Positions 50,776 through 62,562 of a stretch of DNA of 64,000 bases are shown one piece after another. How positions within the stretch are numbered: position 1 is the stretch's first letter; every line of letters starts with the position of its first letter. A program made the translations under genes and the position numbers. This stretch comes from Myxococcaceae bacterium (lineage in GTDB: Bacteria; Myxococcota_A; Polyangia; Polyangiales; Ga0077539). The stretch covers positions 124,001 to 188,000 of the forward strand of contig SCUS01000133.1 in NCBI GenBank assembly GCA_004297725.1. Reading direction: 5' to 3'. Below the pieces are notes generated by a model. The model searched no databases. It was given only the letters and a program-made list of their open reading frames with translations, and was not told the origin of the DNA.

Positions 50776-52565
50776 ATCGCCTCCAGCTCGGCCTCGAGCG
50801 CCTGTCGCTCGGCGAGCCTCGCGTAGAGCCCGTCGCGGGCGATGAGCTCGTCGTGGGTGCCGGCCTCGATCACGCGGCCGGCGTCGAGCACCACCACGAG
50901 GTCGCAGCGCGCCGCCGCCGCGACGCGGTGCGTGACCAGCACCAGCGTGCGACCGCGCGAGGCCTCGTCGATGGCGTCGAGGATGGCGGCCTCGGTGCGC
51001 GTGTCGACCGCGGAGAGCGGGTCGTCGAGCACCAGCACCTTCGGCTGAGCGAGCAGCGCGCGACCGAGGGCCACCCGCTGCTTCTGGCCGCCGGAGAGCT
51101 GCACGCCCCGCTCGCCTACGATGGTGAACGCCCCCTCGGGCATCGCGTCGACCTCGGCCAGGAGCTGCGCCGAGCCGAGCGCCGCGCGCACCTTGTCGCG
51201 CGTCTCCGGGGCGTCGGGGTCGAGCTCGGCGAAGGCGACGTTGCGGGCGATGGTGGTCGAGAAGAGGAAGGGCTCCTGCTGGGCGAGGCCCACGACCGCG
51301 CGCAGCGTCGCCAGCGGGATGCGGGTGATGTCGTGGCCGTCGAGGAAGACCGCCCCTGCGGGCGTCGGGAGCATCCGCGCGAGGAGCCTGGCCAGCACGC
51401 TCTTGCCGGCGCCGGTGCGACCGACGATGGCCACGCGGCGGCCCGCGGGCACCTCGAGGCTGACCCCGGCGAGCACCTCGCGGCCGTCGATGGCGTAGCG
51501 CAGGTCACGCACGGAGAGGGCGCCGCGGATGGACCCTGGCTCGACGGGCTCGGCGTCGGCGTCGTCGACGTCGGGCGACGCCTCGAGGACGTCGAGCAGG
51601 CGGTCGACGGAGGCGCGGCCCCGCTGGAGGATCGAGAGCAGATAGCCGAGCGCGATGGTGGGCCACGCGATGAGCGCGAGGTGCGACTGGAACGCGAGGA
51701 TGTCGCCCACGGTGAAGGTCGCCGGGTCGGTAATGATCTGCGCGCTGCCGACCCACACGACGATGAAGGACGCGGTCGCGGCGCCGAGGCCGAGCACCGG
51801 GAACATCACGCCGCGCAGCCGGGCGAGCGAGAGGTTGGCCTCGAGCGAGCGGTCGATGTCCTGGTCGAAGCCGGCGCGCTGCGAGGCCTCGAGCCCGTAG
51901 GCGCGCACCACGCGCATCCCCGAGAGCACGCGCTGGACGCGCTCGGACATCACCCCGAGGGCGTCCTGCGCGGCGCGGCTGCGGGCGAACATCGCTCGGC
52001 CGAAGCCCTGGGTGAGGAAGACGAACACCGGGAAGGGCAGCAGCGCGAGCGTGGCGAGCCGCGGGTTGCGCATGAAGAGCAGCGGGATGTTGACGAGGTA
52101 GGCGAAGACCGCGTTGACGAGGTTGAGCCCGCCGAAGCCGACGAGGAGGCGCACCTGAGCGAGGTCGTTGGTGGCGCGGGACATCACCTCGCCAGGGCCC
52201 ATGCGCTGGAAGAACGAGGGGCCCAGGCGGTGGAGGTGCGCGAGGAGCCGCTCGCGGAGGACGAACTCGACCTCGCGCCCGGCGTTGAAGACGCGCAGGC
52301 GCGAGGCCACGCGGAACCACGCGCCGAGGCCGGCGAAGGCCGCGATGGCGAGCGCGAAGGCCATCGCGCGCGGGGCCCTGGAGGCCATCAGCGCGTCAGA
52401 GGCGAAGCGGATGCACTGGGGGATCGCCCCGGCGGTGACGGAGCTGAGCGCGAGGAAGACCACGCCGACGATCACCTCCCGGCGCTGGGCGACGAGGAGC
52501 TCACGCAGCAGGGACCACGCGCGGCTCGGAGGTCGCGAGGCGGGAGCGGTGGGAGCGGCGCTCAT
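50772..52565 (-). CDS. ABC exporter half-transporter with Asp in Walker B
   Basis: A 597-aa half-transporter. Six transmembrane segments in the first 320 residues, then Walker A GRTGAGKS, a canonical signature VQLSGGQKQR, and Walker B VLVLDDPLSAVD where the catalytic Glu is replaced by Asp. Together with the partner it would form one consensus and one degenerate ATP site, as in other heterodimeric exporters. ATG at 52565 is used. It lies 41 nt after a Cys-rich protein gene. Confidence 0.93.
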   Translation of the reverse strand: MSAAPTAPASRPPSRAWSLLRELLVAQRREVIVGVVFLALSSVTAGAIPQCIRFASDALMASRAPRAMAFALAIAAFAGLGAWFRVASRLRVFNAGREVEFVLRERLLAHLHRLGPSFFQRMGPGEVMSRATNDLAQVRLLVGFGGLNLVNAVFAYLVNIPLLFMRNPRLATLALLPFPVFVFLTQGFGRAMFARSRAAQDALGVMSERVQRVLSGMRVVRAYGLEASQRAGFDQDIDRSLEANLSLARLRGVMFPVLGLGAATASFIVVWVGSAQIITDPATFTVGDILAFQSHLALIAWPTIALGYLLSILQRGRASVDRLLDVLEASPDVDDADAEPVEPGSIRGALSVRDLRYAIDGREVLAGVSLEVPAGRRVAIVGRTGAGKSVLARLLARMLPTPAGAVFLDGHDITRIPLATLRAVVGLAQQEPFLFSTTIARNVAFAELDPDAPETRDKVRAALGSAQLLAEVDAMPEGAFTIVGERGVQLSGGQKQRVALGRALLAQPKVLVLDDPLSAVDTRTEAAILDAIDEASRGRTLVLVTHRVAAAARCDLVVVLDAGRVIEAGTHDELIARDGLYARLAERQALEAELEAM

Positions 52566-52606
52566 GATGGCGGGAGGTCTCTTCGGTGCCCCATCGGGAG
52601 GGGCGT

Positions 52607-53197
52607 TCAGGGTGCGTCGGCGCAGGCCGCGTCGGGGGCGCCCGCGTCGGTGGCATCGGTGGCCACCGGGAGGCAGCGACCGTGTCCGTCGGCGCCGAGA
52701 AACGCCGTGTCGCACACGTAGTACCGGGGACAGTCGCGGAGGCTGTCACACGCGGGCGTGCAGTGGCCGGGGCCGCATCCGTCGCTCACGCAGTCCCTGC
52801 CGGCGCAGTCGATGCGGTCGCGGCACGAGGGCGCGCATACCCGATCGGCCTCGCCCACGCAGCGGTCTCCCGGGGTGCATGAGCCGTCGCAGCGGACCTG
52901 CAGCGGGGCACGGCACACGCGCACCACGTCGGACTCCATGCCCGCGGGGAGGCCGGCGTCGTCGCGGCCGCGGAAGTCGAAGCGGCCGCAGACCTCGGTG
53001 GCGGGGCAGTCGGAGTCCGTCGCGCAGCGCGCCACGCACACGGCGACGCCGGTATCACGTTCGAGGCAGAGGCCGCTCTGGCATTGGGTTCCCGAGGAGC
53101 AGCGAGAGCCGAGGGGAACCCGGTCGTCGGAGCAGTGGGAGAGGATGGACAGGAGCACGATGGCGAGCGCACGGAGACCGGAGCGCCCGCCCATCAT
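52607..53197 (-). CDS. Secreted Cys-rich protein
   Basis: A 196-aa protein. A signal peptide ends near HCSDD; the Cys there could act as a lipobox Cys, but His before it is unusual. The rest has about 18 Cys in short modules (CxSGTQC, CATDSDC), so probably many disulfides. It lies 6 nt after rplS. It resembles other Cys-rich surface proteins of this window in style only. Function unknown. Confidence 0.65.
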   Translation of the reverse strand: MMGGRSGLRALAIVLLSILSHCSDDRVPLGSRCSSGTQCQSGLCLERDTGVAVCVARCATDSDCPATEVCGRFDFRGRDDAGLPAGMESDVVRVCRAPLQVRCDGSCTPGDRCVGEADRVCAPSCRDRIDCAGRDCVSDGCGPGHCTPACDSLRDCPRYYVCDTAFLGADGHGRCLPVATDATDAGAPDAACADAP

Positions 53198-53203
53198 GCG
53201 CGA

Positions 53204-53581
53204 TCAGGAGGCGGAGGGGCCCTTGTCGCGGGCGTCCTTCAGGCGGGCGGCCTTGCCCTGGAGGTCGCGGAGGAAGTACAGGCGCGCGCGGCGGGTGACG
53301 CCGTGGGCGATGACTTCGATCTTGTCGATGCGCGGGCTGTGCACCGGGAAGATGCGCTCGACGCCGACGTTGTAGGAGATCTTGCGGACGGTGAACATCG
53401 CGCCGATGCCGCCGTTGCGGATACGGATGACCTGGCCCTTGAAGACCTGGATGCGCTCCTTCTCTCCTTCGGCGACCTTGTAGTGCACGTTGACCGTGTC
53501 ACCGACGCGGAAGGGAGTGAGCTTGTTGTCGGCGATGCGCTGCGTGTGGAGCGCTTCAATCTTCGGGTTCTGGCTGCCCAT
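53204..53581 (-). CDS. rplS: 50S ribosomal protein L19
   Basis: A 125-aa protein of normal length located at the 30S-50S interface of the ribosome. Motifs: RVGDTVNVHYKV, KERIQVFKGQVI, GVERIFPVHSPRIDKIEV, RRARLYFLRDLQGKAARLK. ATG at 53581. In most bacteria rplS follows rpsP-rimM-trmD; here it is alone, starting a short operon with a Cys-rich protein and perhaps the ABC exporter. On the minus strand a TTGACA at 53653-53648 may be its -35 box, without a convincing -10. Confidence 0.97.
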   Translation of the reverse strand: MGSQNPKIEALHTQRIADNKLTPFRVGDTVNVHYKVAEGEKERIQVFKGQVIRIRNGGIGAMFTVRKISYNVGVERIFPVHSPRIDKIEVIAHGVTRRARLYFLRDLQGKAARLKDARDKGPSAS

Positions 53582-53670
53582 GGCGTCTCTCGGGTTGAAG
53601 AGCGGAGGCTCTTAGGGGGAGCGCAAGGAATCATCGCGAGCGCTTGTTGTCAAGCCGCGCGTGCGCTGTA

Positions 53671-56600
53671 TCAAGCTGGCCGTATGGACGAAGAGCGCAC
53701 CTCGCGCAAGGCCGCTTCGCACTCCTCCAGCAGCACGCGGTTGTCGGTGGTGCCTGCCTTGGTCAGCGCCTCGCGCAGGTAGCGCCGCGCCTTGTCGGGC
53801 TGCCCCTCGGTGAGCGCGAGGTGCCCCAGCAGCCAGCGCGCCTCGATGCCATCCGCAGGAAATCCCTGGGCGTCCAGCGTCAGCAGGGCCTGCTCCAGGC
53901 GGGTGCGCGGCGCGTCGCGGTCGGCGCCCTCGCGGGACGCCTCGAGGAACGCCAGGTACCCGTCAGCCCTCGCCGCGAGCCGCACGTAGCCGCGCGCCAC
54001 TGCGATGCCGCGCGCCTCGGTGAACGCCGCATACCCGCGAGGCGCGTCGCCGTTGCGCCACTCGGCCTCGCCCAGGACCATCGACGCCGCGCACAGCCCG
54101 AGCGCCCGGTCGACCTCCCGCGCCAGGTCGACCGCCGCCTGCGCCGCCGCCACCGCCGGACCCAGGTCGCGCAGCCGCAGCAGCACCTCGGCGCGCGTGC
54201 GGGCGACCTCCACGAGCAGCCTGCGGTCGACGGAGTCCTGCTCGCAGAGCGCGTCGATCTCGGTGAGCGAGGCCCGCGCGGCGGCGGAGTCACCGCTGGC
54301 CGCCTGGCAGCGCGCCGACGAGGCGAGCGCGCGCAGCTGCTCCGTGGCGAGGCCCAGCTCCGAGGCCATGCGCGCGGCGTCCTGGAGGTAGCGCTGCGCA
54401 CGGCCGAATTCCCCGCGGTCGGCGTGCATCGAGCCCAGCGCCGAGACCACCATCGCGCGGATGGCCTTGTCGCCAGAGAGCTCCGCGAGGGCGAGCGCGC
54501 GCTCGAGGTGACGGATCGCCTCGACCACCTGCTGCCGCCGCGCGAAGAGCCTGCCCTGCACGAGCACGAGCCTCGCGACGGCGGTGCGCTCGTTGCGCTC
54601 CTCGGCGAAGGCGATGCCCAGCTTGAGGCGCTCGAAGGCGAGGTCTGTCGAGCGGGCCGCGAGGGAGGCGTCGCCCAGGGCGATGTAGAGCGAGAGCACC
54701 AGCTTCGGGTCGGGCTCGCTCCCCGCGAGGGCGAGGTCGATGGCGCGGGCGAAGCTCTGCACCGAGGCGTCCGGGGCGTGCTCGCGGAGCTGGCGTCGCG
54801 CGGCGCGCATCCAGCAGTCGACCGCCTTCGCCCGATCGCCCGCGATGTCGTAGTGGCTGGCCAGCCGCTCGGCGAACTCGTCGACGCGGTCGGGGAGAAA
54901 CTGCTCCGTCACCGCGGCCACGGTCGCGTGCAGCCGCCGGCGAACCTCCTCCGGGAGCCCGTCGTAGAGCACCTCGCAGAGCAGCTCGCTGCGGAAGCGG
55001 TACTCCCGCTGCCCGGTGCGCTCGAGGAGGTCCTGCGCGACGAGCGACGACAGCACCTCCTCGACCAGGGCCTCGGGCATCTCCGCGGCGCCCAGGAGCT
55101 GCTCGGTCGCGAGGCGGGGCCCGATCACCGACGCCACCTGGAGGACGCGCCGCTCGGCGGGCGGCAGCCGTGCGACGCGGCTCGCGGTGAGGCCTCGCAG
55201 GGTGCGCGGGAGCTCCGCCGGAACGCGGTCGTGGCGGTACACCACGCCCTCGGCGGTGACGCTGAGCGCCCCGGCCTCGCGCAGCGCCTTCACCAGCTCG
55301 ACGAACGCGAAGGGGTTGGCCCCGGAGCGCGCGGCGAGGTCGTCGACCAGGTCTACCGGGACGGGCAGGTCGGAGTTGAGCGTGAGCCCGAGGAGCTGCC
55401 GCAGCTCGTCCTCGCTCATGGGCTCGAGCGGCACGTGCTCCGCGTTGGGCGCGGACTCCCACGGAAACGCGCGCCCCGGTCGCCGCGCCGTCACCACGAG
55501 CGCGTGCGCCCTGCTCGCCCCTTCGATCACGTCCGCGAGGAGCGTCGCGGACAGGTCATCGAGGTGCTCCGCGCCGTCCCAGCAGAACACCGTGATGCGG
55601 TCCTCCGAGAGGCGCGTGACGATCTTCTGGAGGGCGGTGCGCAGCGGGCGCGACGCAGACTCCAGCGACTCCATCGTGGCGCTCACGATGCCCAGCACCA
55701 CGCCCACGGCGAGCATCTCCTCGGGGGTCAGCCCCAGCTCGCGCACGCGCCGCGCCTTCTCGCGCATGAGCGCCTCGCTGTCGCCGTCCTCGATGCCGAG
55801 CAGCGCGCGGAGCATCCCCTGGAGCCCCTGCAGCGGGACCTCCCGTCCGTACGAGAGGCACGTGGCGCCGTACCAGGTCACCGGGTGGTTCATCCGCCGG
55901 AGCCGGTACTGCACCTCCTCCAGGTAGCGGGTCTTCCCGATGCCCGCCTCGCCGACCACGGTCACCGTCAGCAGCCCCTGGTTGGCCGCCGTCGCGAGCA
56001 GCTCGCCGAAGCGCTTGAACTCCACCCGCCGCCCCACCACGCGCTGCCGCCCGGGGTCCTTCCTGCCCACGAGCTGGAGCGCGTCGAGGTGCCCGAGGGA
56101 GACGATCTCGAAGCGCTCTCCCAGCACCCCCTCGGTCGACGAGTCGCCGATCGCCGCGCCCGGCACCGCCTCCGAGAGCTGGTCCGCCGTCGCGATGCTC
56201 TCCTCCAGCCGGTCGTCGCTCACCGGCCGCCCGTCGCCGTCCACCTCGATGCGCGCGCTGGTGAACCCCGCGCCGAAGACCATCCCCTCGGGCGCCTCGG
56301 CGATGATGCGCAGCGACACCGCGGCCGCCGTCTCGGTGTCGCGCCCGTCCGGCGCGTCCACCCCGAACAGGAAGCGCACCCGCCCCGGGGCGCGGGAGAG
56401 TTCCCTGCCCCCGCGTCGGGTCGCGAGCGTGGCCGCGCCGTCGAGCACCCGCTCGGGCACCGCGCCGCCGCGGGAGCGCGTCGCGTGCAGCGAGAGCACC
56501 GTCACGTCCCGCCGCTCGGCGTGCGACCGCATCGGCGCCCTCGGCGCGGGCTCTTCCGGCTCGGCGTCCTCGACCTCCAGCAGCTCGACGTCCTCGTCGG

Positions 56601-57579
56601 GGTCGACGAAGGCGTCGCGGATCTTCTTGAAGTCCACCGCCGCGGCCGGCTCGTCCTGCGTGGAGCGCAGCCAGTCCGCGAGGTCGTTGGCGCCCACGCG
56701 CCGGCCCAGCGTGTACAGGAAGGCCGTCAGCTCCTCGTAGACCTTCGCGGCGTTGGCGTAGCGGTCCGCGGGGTCGGGGGCCATCGAGGTCTCCACCACG
56801 CGGAGCAGCTCGTCGGGCACCTCGGGCCTCAACGAGCGGAGCGGCGTCGCGCGCCCCTCGATGACCCGCTCGAGCACCTGCTTCGGATCGGGCGCGAACG
56901 CGGACGACGGGGCGAAGGGGTTCTCCCCCGCCAGCATCTCGAAGAGCGTGACCCCGAGCGAGTAGATGTCCGCCCGGGCGTCGACCTCCTCGCCGCGCGC
57001 CTGCTCCGGCGGCATGTACGCGTACTTGCCCCGCACGGTGCCGCCCGCCTCGACGGTGGAGGCGGCCTTGGCGATGCCGAAGTCCGTGACCTTCACCTCG
57101 CCCTCGCGGGACAGCAGGATGTTCTGCGGCGAGATGTCCCGGTGCACGATGCCGAGGTTGCGGCCGCGGGCGTCCTTGCGGCGGTGCGCGTAGTCGAGCG
57201 CGCGCGCCACCTCGCAGGCGATGAGCACCGCGACCTCCACGGGCACCGAGCGCCCGTCCCTGCGGCAGCGCCTCAGCGACTGCGCGAGGTCGGCGCCCAG
57301 CACGTACTCCATCGCGATGAAGTACGTGTCCTCCTCACGGCCGAGGTCGAACACCTGAACGATGTTGGCGTGAGAGAGCGCCACCGAGAGCCGCGCCTCG
57401 TGCAGGAACATGTCGACGAAGGACTGGTTCTGCGCGAGCTCGGGGAGGATGCGCTTGAGGACGACGACCTTCTCGAAGCCCTCCACGCCATAGCTCTTGG
57501 CCTTGAAGACCTCCGCCATCCCCCCACGAGCGATGCGTTCCAGTAGCTGATACCGCCCGAACAGAAGCGGGGACTCCAT
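53671..57579 (-). CDS. Ser/Thr kinase - degenerate cyclase - AAA ATPase - TPR protein
   Basis: A 1302-aa multidomain regulator. The kinase domain (about 8-290) has K42, E61, HRDIS (146-150) with D148, and DFG (166-168), so it is likely active. Residues about 355-500 match the order of a class III cyclase (ERRDVTVLSL...RVRFLFGVDAP...GAGFTSARIEV), but the metal Asp residues are missing, so it is a pseudo-cyclase. An AAA16-type ATPase follows, Walker A GEAGIGKT (543-550). The C-terminal 400 residues are helical repeats like TPRs. The ATG is at 57579. It could phosphorylate FHA-domain partners of the 17-24 kb block (inference). Confidence 0.9.
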   Translation of the reverse strand: MESPLLFGRYQLLERIARGGMAEVFKAKSYGVEGFEKVVVLKRILPELAQNQSFVDMFLHEARLSVALSHANIVQVFDLGREEDTYFIAMEYVLGADLAQSLRRCRRDGRSVPVEVAVLIACEVARALDYAHRRKDARGRNLGIVHRDISPQNILLSREGEVKVTDFGIAKAASTVEAGGTVRGKYAYMPPEQARGEEVDARADIYSLGVTLFEMLAGENPFAPSSAFAPDPKQVLERVIEGRATPLRSLRPEVPDELLRVVETSMAPDPADRYANAAKVYEELTAFLYTLGRRVGANDLADWLRSTQDEPAAAVDFKKIRDAFVDPDEDVELLEVEDAEPEEPAPRAPMRSHAERRDVTVLSLHATRSRGGAVPERVLDGAATLATRRGGRELSRAPGRVRFLFGVDAPDGRDTETAAAVSLRIIAEAPEGMVFGAGFTSARIEVDGDGRPVSDDRLEESIATADQLSEAVPGAAIGDSSTEGVLGERFEIVSLGHLDALQLVGRKDPGRQRVVGRRVEFKRFGELLATAANQGLLTVTVVGEAGIGKTRYLEEVQYRLRRMNHPVTWYGATCLSYGREVPLQGLQGMLRALLGIEDGDSEALMREKARRVRELGLTPEEMLAVGVVLGIVSATMESLESASRPLRTALQKIVTRLSEDRITVFCWDGAEHLDDLSATLLADVIEGASRAHALVVTARRPGRAFPWESAPNAEHVPLEPMSEDELRQLLGLTLNSDLPVPVDLVDDLAARSGANPFAFVELVKALREAGALSVTAEGVVYRHDRVPAELPRTLRGLTASRVARLPPAERRVLQVASVIGPRLATEQLLGAAEMPEALVEEVLSSLVAQDLLERTGQREYRFRSELLCEVLYDGLPEEVRRRLHATVAAVTEQFLPDRVDEFAERLASHYDIAGDRAKAVDCWMRAARRQLREHAPDASVQSFARAIDLALAGSEPDPKLVLSLYIALGDASLAARSTDLAFERLKLGIAFAEERNERTAVARLVLVQGRLFARRQQVVEAIRHLERALALAELSGDKAIRAMVVSALGSMHADRGEFGRAQRYLQDAARMASELGLATEQLRALASSARCQAASGDSAAARASLTEIDALCEQDSVDRRLLVEVARTRAEVLLRLRDLGPAVAAAQAAVDLAREVDRALGLCAASMVLGEAEWRNGDAPRGYAAFTEARGIAVARGYVRLAARADGYLAFLEASREGADRDAPRTRLEQALLTLDAQGFPADGIEARWLLGHLALTEGQPDKARRYLREALTKAGTTDNRVLLEECEAALREVRSSSIRPA

Positions 57580-57690
57580 CACCACGTGCCTTTGGTCTTT
57601 GGATCCCGCCGCGTGTGCTTGCGCCCGGGTCGCGGGCAGCATAACCCGAGGACGCGCCGCGCCTCCACCCGTCGCGCACACCCCCACACC

Positions 57691-60015
57691 ATGAGCTCCC
57701 CCGCCCCCCGCACCGCGGCCGTCGTCGCCGCATTCGTCCTCGCCGCCGTGTGCGCCTTCGCGGTCGTGGTCATCCGCCGCGGGGGCGGGGGCCACGTGCC
57801 TCCGCCGGGCCGCTGCGAGGTGTCGTCGACCCGCGCGCTGACCAACGAGGCCGGTGACCGGGTCGTCGGACTTACGTCCCACCAGGGCGACCTCTGGGCG
57901 CTCTCGATCCGCCGCAGCGCCACGGGCGCGGTCGGCCACCTCGTGCGCTCGGCCTCCGGTCGCTCGGCGCCGGTCACCGTCACCAGCGCCCCGCTCCCCG
58001 ACCCTGCCGCCGTCGCGGGCCCGGTGGTCTCCGGTCAGCGCGTGGCCTTCGTGAGCGCCGCAGGCCCTGCCATACGAGCCACAGTATTCGACGGCCGCGA
58101 GGCCCGCACCACCGAGCTGCCGCGGGGAGAGCTGCCCCCTGGTCGCGCCGAGCTCACCCCTCGCCTCGCGCTCGACACCGAGGCCGACGGATCGCTCTCC
58201 GTCGCCGCGCACTGGGGCGGAGCCTTCGGGACCCGTCGAATCCACCAGCGCGACACCCGCGAGAGCCCCGGGCTCGGACCGCTGCGGCGCGACCGCTACG
58301 ACGCCCCCGCGCTCGCGGTGCTGGGCGACGCCGTGGTGCTGGTGCAGGAGCGCCGCGTGGGCGCCTGGCTCGATGACTCGTCCACCGGCCGCCGCATCGA
58401 GGCGGTGGCCTTCCCCGCGGCGCCCTTCGACCCCGGCGCCCCCCGGGAGGCGGTGCTCTCCACCTCGGCCGCGGGCAGCGCCCCCCGCATCGCGGCCACC
58501 GACGCCTCCGCCGTGGCCCTCTGGCGCGAGGGAGACCGACTCGTCGCGACGCGCCTCGACCTGACGCCCACGCAGCTCTCCCCGGGCGCATCCCCTCTGG
58601 AGCTGAGCCCGCGCGCTGGCGCCCACCACGACCTCGCCGCAGCGGCCACCTGCGCGGTCGCGATCTGGGACCGCGACGGAACGATCGTCGCGCGCGGCCT
58701 CGACGCCCGGGGCCCCGCGCTGGTCGCCGCTCCGGAGACGGTGACCCCCGTGGCGGGCCCCATGGCCGACCTGCGCATCGCGAGGGCGGGCGACGGCTTC
58801 GTCCTCGTGGCGCTCTCGGGGTCCTCGCTGCGTGCCTGGCGCGTCTCGGTGGACCCGAGCTGCGCGCCCTCCCTCGCTCCGCTGGCGCTGCCTCGCGCCC
58901 CGCAGCCTGGCCTCCGGCTGATCGCCGTCTCGGGCGACGCCACCGGCGCCACGGTGTTGAGCACCCGCGACGCGGTCGACGCGCCGAGCACGCTGGTGAC
59001 CCGCGTCGAGATCGACCCGGCCTTCATGGTGGGCCCCGCGGTCTCCGAGCGCGTCGAGCAACCCGTGATCACAGGCGCCCGGCAGGACGCCCGCATCGCC
59101 CTGGTGGCCGGCCCCTTCCGAGGGACCGTTCGGGCGCAGCGCCTCGGGGACGCGGGCGACGACGACGAGCCCGGCGAGGACATCCTCTTGCGGCTCGCCC
59201 GGGGCGAGCGCCTCGCGATGGTCGCGAGCGCCGCGCGGCACCGCATCTGGTTCGCCGATCGCAGCGACGAGCGCTCCAACGCCTTCCATCCGCCGCACTC
59301 GGTGGTGCTCCACTCGGTCATCGACACCCTGGAGGACGGCCCCCGCACCGAGGTTGCGACCTCGACCGCCCCGGAGGCGGCCTTCTCCTCCGTCGCGCTG
59401 CACCGCTTCGAGGCCACGGCGGGCGATCGGCCCGCGTGGGCGCTCGTCGCCTCGCCCGCCCCGTCGGCGACCCCGCCCCTGGAGGGCGCGTGGGCCTTCC
59501 TCTTCGACGCCGCCGACCGGCCGGTCGCACGCCGCGTCACCGGGGGCGCCCCGTGGCCCAACGCGGCGCCGCTGCTGCCTGCGGGACTGCGCTCCTCGCG
59601 CGACCGCGTCGCGGCCATCGCCTGGAGAGGCCCCGTCCTCGCGGCGATCGTCACCGGACCCCGCGCGGGCGTGCGCCTCGTCACGGGCGACCCCTTCACG
59701 GAGGAGCTGCGAGGCTCGGCCCTCTCCGAGACCGCCCCGACGATGGTGCGCGGCGCGACGGTGCTGCCCACGCGCGTCGGCTGGATCACCTTCTGGCTCG
59801 ACGTCACCCACGCCGCCCCGACGCTGCACGTCCGCCTCTTCGACGCGCGGGGGCAGGCTCTCGGCGCCCCCGACCGGCTTGGAGAGTTCCTCCGACTGGA
59901 CGAGCAGGCCCTGGGCGCCGCGCTGGCCGCGACGACCGACGGGCCCGACGGCTTCGCGGTGGCGATTCCGACGCCCCACGGCGTCCGGGTCGCCGAGGTG
60001 CGCTGTTCGCGGTAG
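57691..60015 (+). CDS. Membrane-anchored secreted protein with possible beta-propeller
   Basis: A 774-aa protein starting MSSPAPRTAAVV. One N-terminal transmembrane or signal segment (about 8-26) is followed by a large extracytoplasmic domain of repeated beta-strand units (VVGLTSHQGDLWALSI, TRLDLTPTQLSP), which looks like a beta-propeller. No enzymatic motif seen. It is divergent from the kinase gene across 111 nt. The start is the ATG at 57691, without an obvious ribosome-binding site. Family unknown. Confidence 0.65.
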   Translation: MSSPAPRTAAVVAAFVLAAVCAFAVVVIRRGGGGHVPPPGRCEVSSTRALTNEAGDRVVGLTSHQGDLWALSIRRSATGAVGHLVRSASGRSAPVTVTSAPLPDPAAVAGPVVSGQRVAFVSAAGPAIRATVFDGREARTTELPRGELPPGRAELTPRLALDTEADGSLSVAAHWGGAFGTRRIHQRDTRESPGLGPLRRDRYDAPALAVLGDAVVLVQERRVGAWLDDSSTGRRIEAVAFPAAPFDPGAPREAVLSTSAAGSAPRIAATDASAVALWREGDRLVATRLDLTPTQLSPGASPLELSPRAGAHHDLAAAATCAVAIWDRDGTIVARGLDARGPALVAAPETVTPVAGPMADLRIARAGDGFVLVALSGSSLRAWRVSVDPSCAPSLAPLALPRAPQPGLRLIAVSGDATGATVLSTRDAVDAPSTLVTRVEIDPAFMVGPAVSERVEQPVITGARQDARIALVAGPFRGTVRAQRLGDAGDDDEPGEDILLRLARGERLAMVASAARHRIWFADRSDERSNAFHPPHSVVLHSVIDTLEDGPRTEVATSTAPEAAFSSVALHRFEATAGDRPAWALVASPAPSATPPLEGAWAFLFDAADRPVARRVTGGAPWPNAAPLLPAGLRSSRDRVAAIAWRGPVLAAIVTGPRAGVRLVTGDPFTEELRGSALSETAPTMVRGATVLPTRVGWITFWLDVTHAAPTLHVRLFDARGQALGAPDRLGEFLRLDEQALGAALAATTDGPDGFAVAIPTPHGVRVAEVRCSR

Positions 60016-60131
60016 AACTCTCCGTGGCCGACATCATCGACCACCTTGCGAGCGGTGAACATCCCGCGGTAATCGTGCGTCGGCTGCAATCGATAGGTGA
60101 TTGCCCAACAACTGTCGCCGGAGGCTCCCCA

Positions 60132-60557
60132 ATGAAGAGGGTGCTGGTCGTAGAAGACGATGCCAATGAGCGCTTCACTCTCATGCGAGTGCTGGAGCGC
60201 GTCGGCTACGCGGTGACCGCCGTTTCGACCGCAGAGGAGGCGCTCGCGGCGCTCCCGGGGACACAGTTTCACGCGGTGGTCAGCGACGTGATGATGCCCG
60301 AGACCGACGGGGTCTCGCTCGCTCGCGACATCGCCGAGCGGGCCCCGGGGACGCCCATCATCCTGGTGAGCGCGTTTCACCTCGCGCCGCGCCAGGTCGA
60401 CCGGATGCGCATCGCGACGCTTCACTTCATGGACAAGCCCCTCGACCTGCCGAAGCTGCTGGCGTTGCTCGAATCGCCGGGCGACGGCCCTGCCGAGCGA
60501 TGCGCTTGTTCGGTGGAAGAGGCGCTGGTGCAGAACCAGGATCATCCCCTGCGCTGA
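60132..60557 (+). CDS. Single-domain response regulator
   Basis: A 141-aa receiver-domain protein. Acidic residues D9 and D10, phosphorylation site D52 (VVSDVMMP), S80 and K102 (FMDKPLDLP). There is no output domain, only a 25-residue tail with a CAC motif. It may act as a phosphate shuttle or by protein contact. The ATG at 60132 follows GGAGG by 7 nt. It follows the secreted protein gene by 116 nt. No kinase is next to it. Confidence 0.93.
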   Translation: MKRVLVVEDDANERFTLMRVLERVGYAVTAVSTAEEALAALPGTQFHAVVSDVMMPETDGVSLARDIAERAPGTPIILVSAFHLAPRQVDRMRIATLHFMDKPLDLPKLLALLESPGDGPAERCACSVEEALVQNQDHPLR

Positions 60558-60588
60558 CCCGTCTCGGGCCAGCGCGAGGGGAGTCTCC

Positions 60589-60606
60589 GAGAGCCGAAGA
60601 GGCTCT

Positions 60607-60607
<1 letters not shown>
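60589..60607. terminator. Bidirectional terminator-like hairpin between regulator and rpoD
   Basis: GAGAGCC-GAAGA-GGCTCTC: a 7-bp perfect stem between the two converging genes, with one arm touching the rpoD stop codon. No T-run on either side. It is the only clear hairpin in a convergent junction of this window. Confidence 0.5.
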
Positions 60608-62469
<1,862 letters not shown>

Positions 62470-62562
62470 CGAACGGCTCCTCCGCGCCGCAGTAACCGGC
62501 CGCGCTGTCTGTACGATCTGTCCCGCCCCGTCAAATCAACCATCATCAACCCTCACCCTGCC

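Noticed and set aside
57580..59979. The kinase frame stays open for 800 codons upstream of 57579
   Set aside because: The upstream part is antisense to the secreted-protein gene and has no domain. The kinase domain begins at the ATG at 57579.
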